Source: Elusimicrobiota bacterium (GTDB lineage Bacteria; Elusimicrobiota; Elusimicrobia; Elusimicrobiales; Elusimicrobiaceae). Taken from it: a DNA stretch of 5,503 nt. The stretch spans positions 1 through 5,503 of the forward strand of contig JAISVV010000156.1 of assembly GCA_031271365.1 (NCBI GenBank), in the 5' to 3' direction. A program made the position numbers and the translations under genes. Under the pieces are notes generated by a model that did not search any database, had not been told where the DNA came from, and saw nothing but the letters and a program-made list of their open reading frames with translations. How positions within the stretch are numbered: position 1 is the first letter of the stretch; each line of letters begins with the position of its first letter. Shown piece by piece: positions 3,628-5,503 of the stretch.

Positions 3628-5503
3628 CTTTCCTCCCTGGAGCCAAGTAAAAATATGATAAACATAAGCGCCCCGTAGATAGTTAAAGCAATTATGGTAA
3701 AGCGGGCAAAGCCTTCCCGCTTATAATCGTGCTTAAACTTTTCAACCGGCTCCTGCAGCGCAAAAACCCACACAAGCCGCTGCGCCTGCGCCGGCGTAAG
3801 CTGCGCGGCGGAAGCGTTGATATTGCTTATAAACAAAGCGCGCTTTTGCCCGGGCGTTAGAAGCGGGGCTTCGACGGCGGGCTGTTCTTGCTGCGGGGCG
3901 CTTTCTTCTTTAATTTGCTCTGGGCGGAGGTTTTCTGCGGCGAAAGCGGCTTCGCGGCGCGGGTCTGCGTAGAAGCCCTGCGTATAGCTAAAATTTTGTA
4001 TTTCCAGCGTATATTTTGCCTGCGGCTCTTCCTCCTGCGGCGGCGCAGGCGCGGGGGCCTGCTGCTCGGCCCGCGCGGCGGAGAGGTTTATCTCTTGCAT
4101 AAGTTTATAGACATTGCCGCTGGTTTGGTAAACCCATATGGAAGCGCAGCAGCTTACAAACAAAAGCACCGCGGCCAGCCTGAAAATGCGCCCCCCCCTT
4201 ATAAAAGGCAGCACAAGAGCCGCGGCGGTAAGCCCGATAGTGGAATAAAACAGCGAGGCCGTAAGCTCCCCTTTAACAAATTCCTGCGGGGCGGTAAATA
4301 AGTAAATGCAATAAAACGCCAAAGCAAAGAAAACCAGGCAGGAAAAGCGGTAGACAAAGTGGAAGGAATCGTTTTCATCTATATTAATGCCCAGGGCGCC
4401 AAAGATAAAGGCGTACATCGGCAGATATGTAAACGCGCTGAAGCCGCCGTCCGGAAAAGGCTTTTCCCAGCCAAAAAAGCCGCCTAAATAGGCAAGAGCG
4501 GCGATAACCAGGGTAACGGGCACTATTTTGCTTATCGAGCCAAAAAAGTACATAGTGGCCGTAAAAGCCAAAAATATAAAACAAACGGCGCCCAAAGGCG
4601 TTTGGCCGGGCAAAAAGTCGCCGGAAACCCAGGGGGTTATAAGGGCGTTAAAAAAGCTTTTGCCGGCGATATCGTATTGCGAGCATAAAACGCCCAGCTT
4701 AAAAAGCAAAAAGTTTGCGCCCAGCATCATAAGCAAAGCCAGCGCCATGGTAAAGAAAGATTTTACCAGGTGTTGATGCCGTTTAAAGAAACCCTCGCCG
4801 GTATGCCGGCTGGCGGCAAATTTCCTTTTGTTTGGCGGGGGCACATTGTCGGTAACCACTTTTTCCGGGCGCAGCTGCGGGCGCGGCTCGGCCGTCTGGC
4901 GATGGTTTGGTATATCTTTCGGCGCGGCGGAGCCAAGGCTCATTATCGGTATGGACGAGCGGTTAGCCCTGTCCGTGCGGGGCGCTATGTTCATGTTGAA
5001 GCGGTTGCTTTGCGTTGTGTGAGCGTCGGATATATCGGCTGTTTTAGGCGCGGCGGGGCCGCCCATTTCCACATTGCTTATTTTAAGGCCCACTTCGTCG
5101 GCTATGTTAACGCCGCTGCTGGTTACTTTAAGCTGGTCGTCCGCGCGCATTTTTTGGAAGTACATCAAAGTTTGCGTAGCGGTTTGAAAGCGGTCGTCCG
5201 GGTTTTTGCTCATCAGTTTATTGATGGCGGCGGGTATCCACGGCGGCAGGCCGCGGCGGTACTGCGCCACGTCGGGGACGGGCTCGTTTATATGCTTTTG
5301 TATAATGTCCATCGAGTTTTTGCCCGTAAAAGGGTATTTGCCCGTTAAAACATAAAACATACTTGCGCCGACGGAATATAAATCCGCCCGCGTGTCTATG
5401 GCGCGGCCCATGGCCTGCTCGGGCGATAAAAAGTAAGCGGTGCCGGCAAGCTCCGTGGTTTTGGTATTGCCTTTATCTTTATCCACCTTTTTGGCTATGC
5501 CGA
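3612..5503 (-). CDS. Hanks-type Ser/Thr protein kinase with a polytopic membrane domain, N-terminus missing
   Basis: This is a membrane Ser/Thr kinase whose gene runs off the right edge. The frame stays open past the GTG at 5484-5486 to the edge, where the codons read (F)GIAKK, the DFG motif. The kinase N-lobe and HRD loop therefore lie outside. Numbering from the 5484-5486 codon, the C-lobe shows an activation loop with Thr8, Thr10 and Thr11, then GTAYFLSPEQA (15-25), DTRADLYSVG (31-40) and NPDDRF with Arg99. A disordered Pro/Ser/Asn-rich linker (about 117-235) ends in a basic juxtamembrane patch. Hydrophobic spans lie near 244-266, 296-316, 320-340, 351-369, 379-398, 408-429 and 434-453. 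An extracytoplasmic segment of about 140 residues rich in Ala, Pro, Gln and Glu follows, then a last span near 594-615 and the cytoplasmic end SREERWNLI. Basic loops obey the positive-inside rule. There are no PASTA repeats. The PP2C gene overlaps its 3' end and is the likely antagonist. Confidence 0.9.
   Translation of the reverse strand, partial: GIAKKVDKDKGNTKTTELAGTAYFLSPEQAMGRAIDTRADLYSVGASMFYVLTGKYPFTGKNSMDIIQKHINEPVPDVAQYRRGLPPWIPAAINKLMSKNPDDRFQTATQTLMYFQKMRADDQLKVTSSGVNIADEVGLKISNVEMGGPAAPKTADISDAHTTQSNRFNMNIAPRTDRANRSSIPIMSLGSAAPKDIPNHRQTAEPRPQLRPEKVVTDNVPPPNKRKFAASRHTGEGFFKRHQHLVKSFFTMALALLMMLGANFLLFKLGVLCSQYDIAGKSFFNALITPWVSGDFLPGQTPLGAVCFIFLAFTATMYFFGSISKIVPVTLVIAALAYLGGFFGWEKPFPDGGFSAFTYLPMYAFIFGALGINIDENDSFHFVYRFSCLVFFALAFYCIYLFTAPQEFVKGELTASLFYSTIGLTAAALVLPFIRGGRIFRLAAVLLFVSCCASIWVYQTSGNVYKLMQEINLSAARAEQQAPAPAPPQEEEPQAKYTLEIQNFSYTQGFYADPRREAAFAAENLRPEQIKEESAPQQEQPAVEAPLLTPGQKRALFISNINASAAQLTPAQAQRLVWVFALQEPVEKFKHDYKREGFARFTIIALTIYGALMFIIFLLGSREERWNLI
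3632..3636 (-). promoter_or_regulatory. Shine-Dalgarno of the PP2C gene, inside the kinase gene
   Basis: A GGAGG core on the minus strand, four bases before the GTG start at 3625-3627, lies within codons for the last residues of the kinase (REERW). It decides the start codon of the phosphatase and ties its translation to that of the kinase. Confidence 0.7.
4191..4198 (-). repeat. G8 mononucleotide tract inside the kinase gene
   Basis: There are eight consecutive C on the plus strand (G on the coding strand) in codons for Arg430-Gly431-Gly432, in the short cytoplasmic loop between the sixth and seventh spans. Gaining one G would put the frame into a stop at 4105-4107, and losing one would give a stop at 4154-4156. 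Either change would remove the seventh span, the extracytoplasmic segment and the last span. Confidence 0.6.

Noticed and set aside
3888..4301. A 137-codon plus-strand frame with an Arg-rich start
   Set aside because: It lies antisense to the Pro/Gln/Glu-rich and membrane parts of the kinase; the Arg/Gly/Leu-rich runs are explained by reading GC-rich codons backwards.
4770..5348. A 192-codon open frame on the plus strand
   Set aside because: It lies wholly antisense to the kinase gene, has an Arg/Val/Ala-rich shadow composition, no domain and no convincing ribosome binding site. The opposite frame has clear kinase motifs.
5484..5486. A GTG as the start of the kinase, giving a kinase-less or half-kinase membrane protein
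   Set aside because: The five codons before it (GIAKK after a partial Phe codon) complete the DFG motif, so the full kinase domain very likely continues beyond the edge.

Overview
The window carries parts or all of five confident genes plus one small probable gene, tightly packed in two blocks that face each other. It looks like a bacterial chromosome with Shine-Dalgarno-led genes. Base use is mixed: GC-rich Ala/Gly codons (gcc, ggc, gcg) sit beside frequent tta, ctt and ata codons. An electron-bifurcating Nfn complex points to an anaerobic, fermentative metabolism. Together with a short-leader type IV pilin-like protein and a Hanks-type kinase, this recalls gut Elusimicrobiota, but that assignment is an inference from memory of the protein style (moderate to low confidence).

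Left block (+ strand, 1-1980): the 3' part of the large subunit (NfnB, a GltA-like flavoprotein) and the complete small subunit (NfnA) of NADH-dependent reduced ferredoxin:NADP+ oxidoreductase. They are two bases apart and clearly co-transcribed. A strong intrinsic terminator follows (1996-2024).

Middle (- strand, 2084-2745): a type IV pilin-like gene with its own likely promoter and a GC-rich 5'-leader hairpin. Eight bases after its stop is a 42-codon ORF for a single-span membrane peptide. A second hairpin (2035-2058) closes this unit and lies back to back with the nfn terminator at the convergent junction.

Right block (- strand, 2815-5503): a Ser/Thr protein kinase and a PP2C-type phosphatase whose reading frames overlap by 16 bases. 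The kinase is cut by the right edge exactly at its DFG motif. After the kinase C-lobe comes a long disordered linker, then about seven membrane spans, a Pro/Gln/Glu-rich extracytoplasmic segment of about 140 residues and a final span. This is unlike the usual single-span PASTA kinase, and it is the most unusual item here. A G8 tract in the membrane part of its gene could make it phase-variable.

Functionally the nfn pair balances NADH, NADPH and ferredoxin. The kinase/phosphatase pair forms a reversible phospho-signalling module at the membrane. Its closeness to a pilin gene suggests, but does not show, control of a surface structure.
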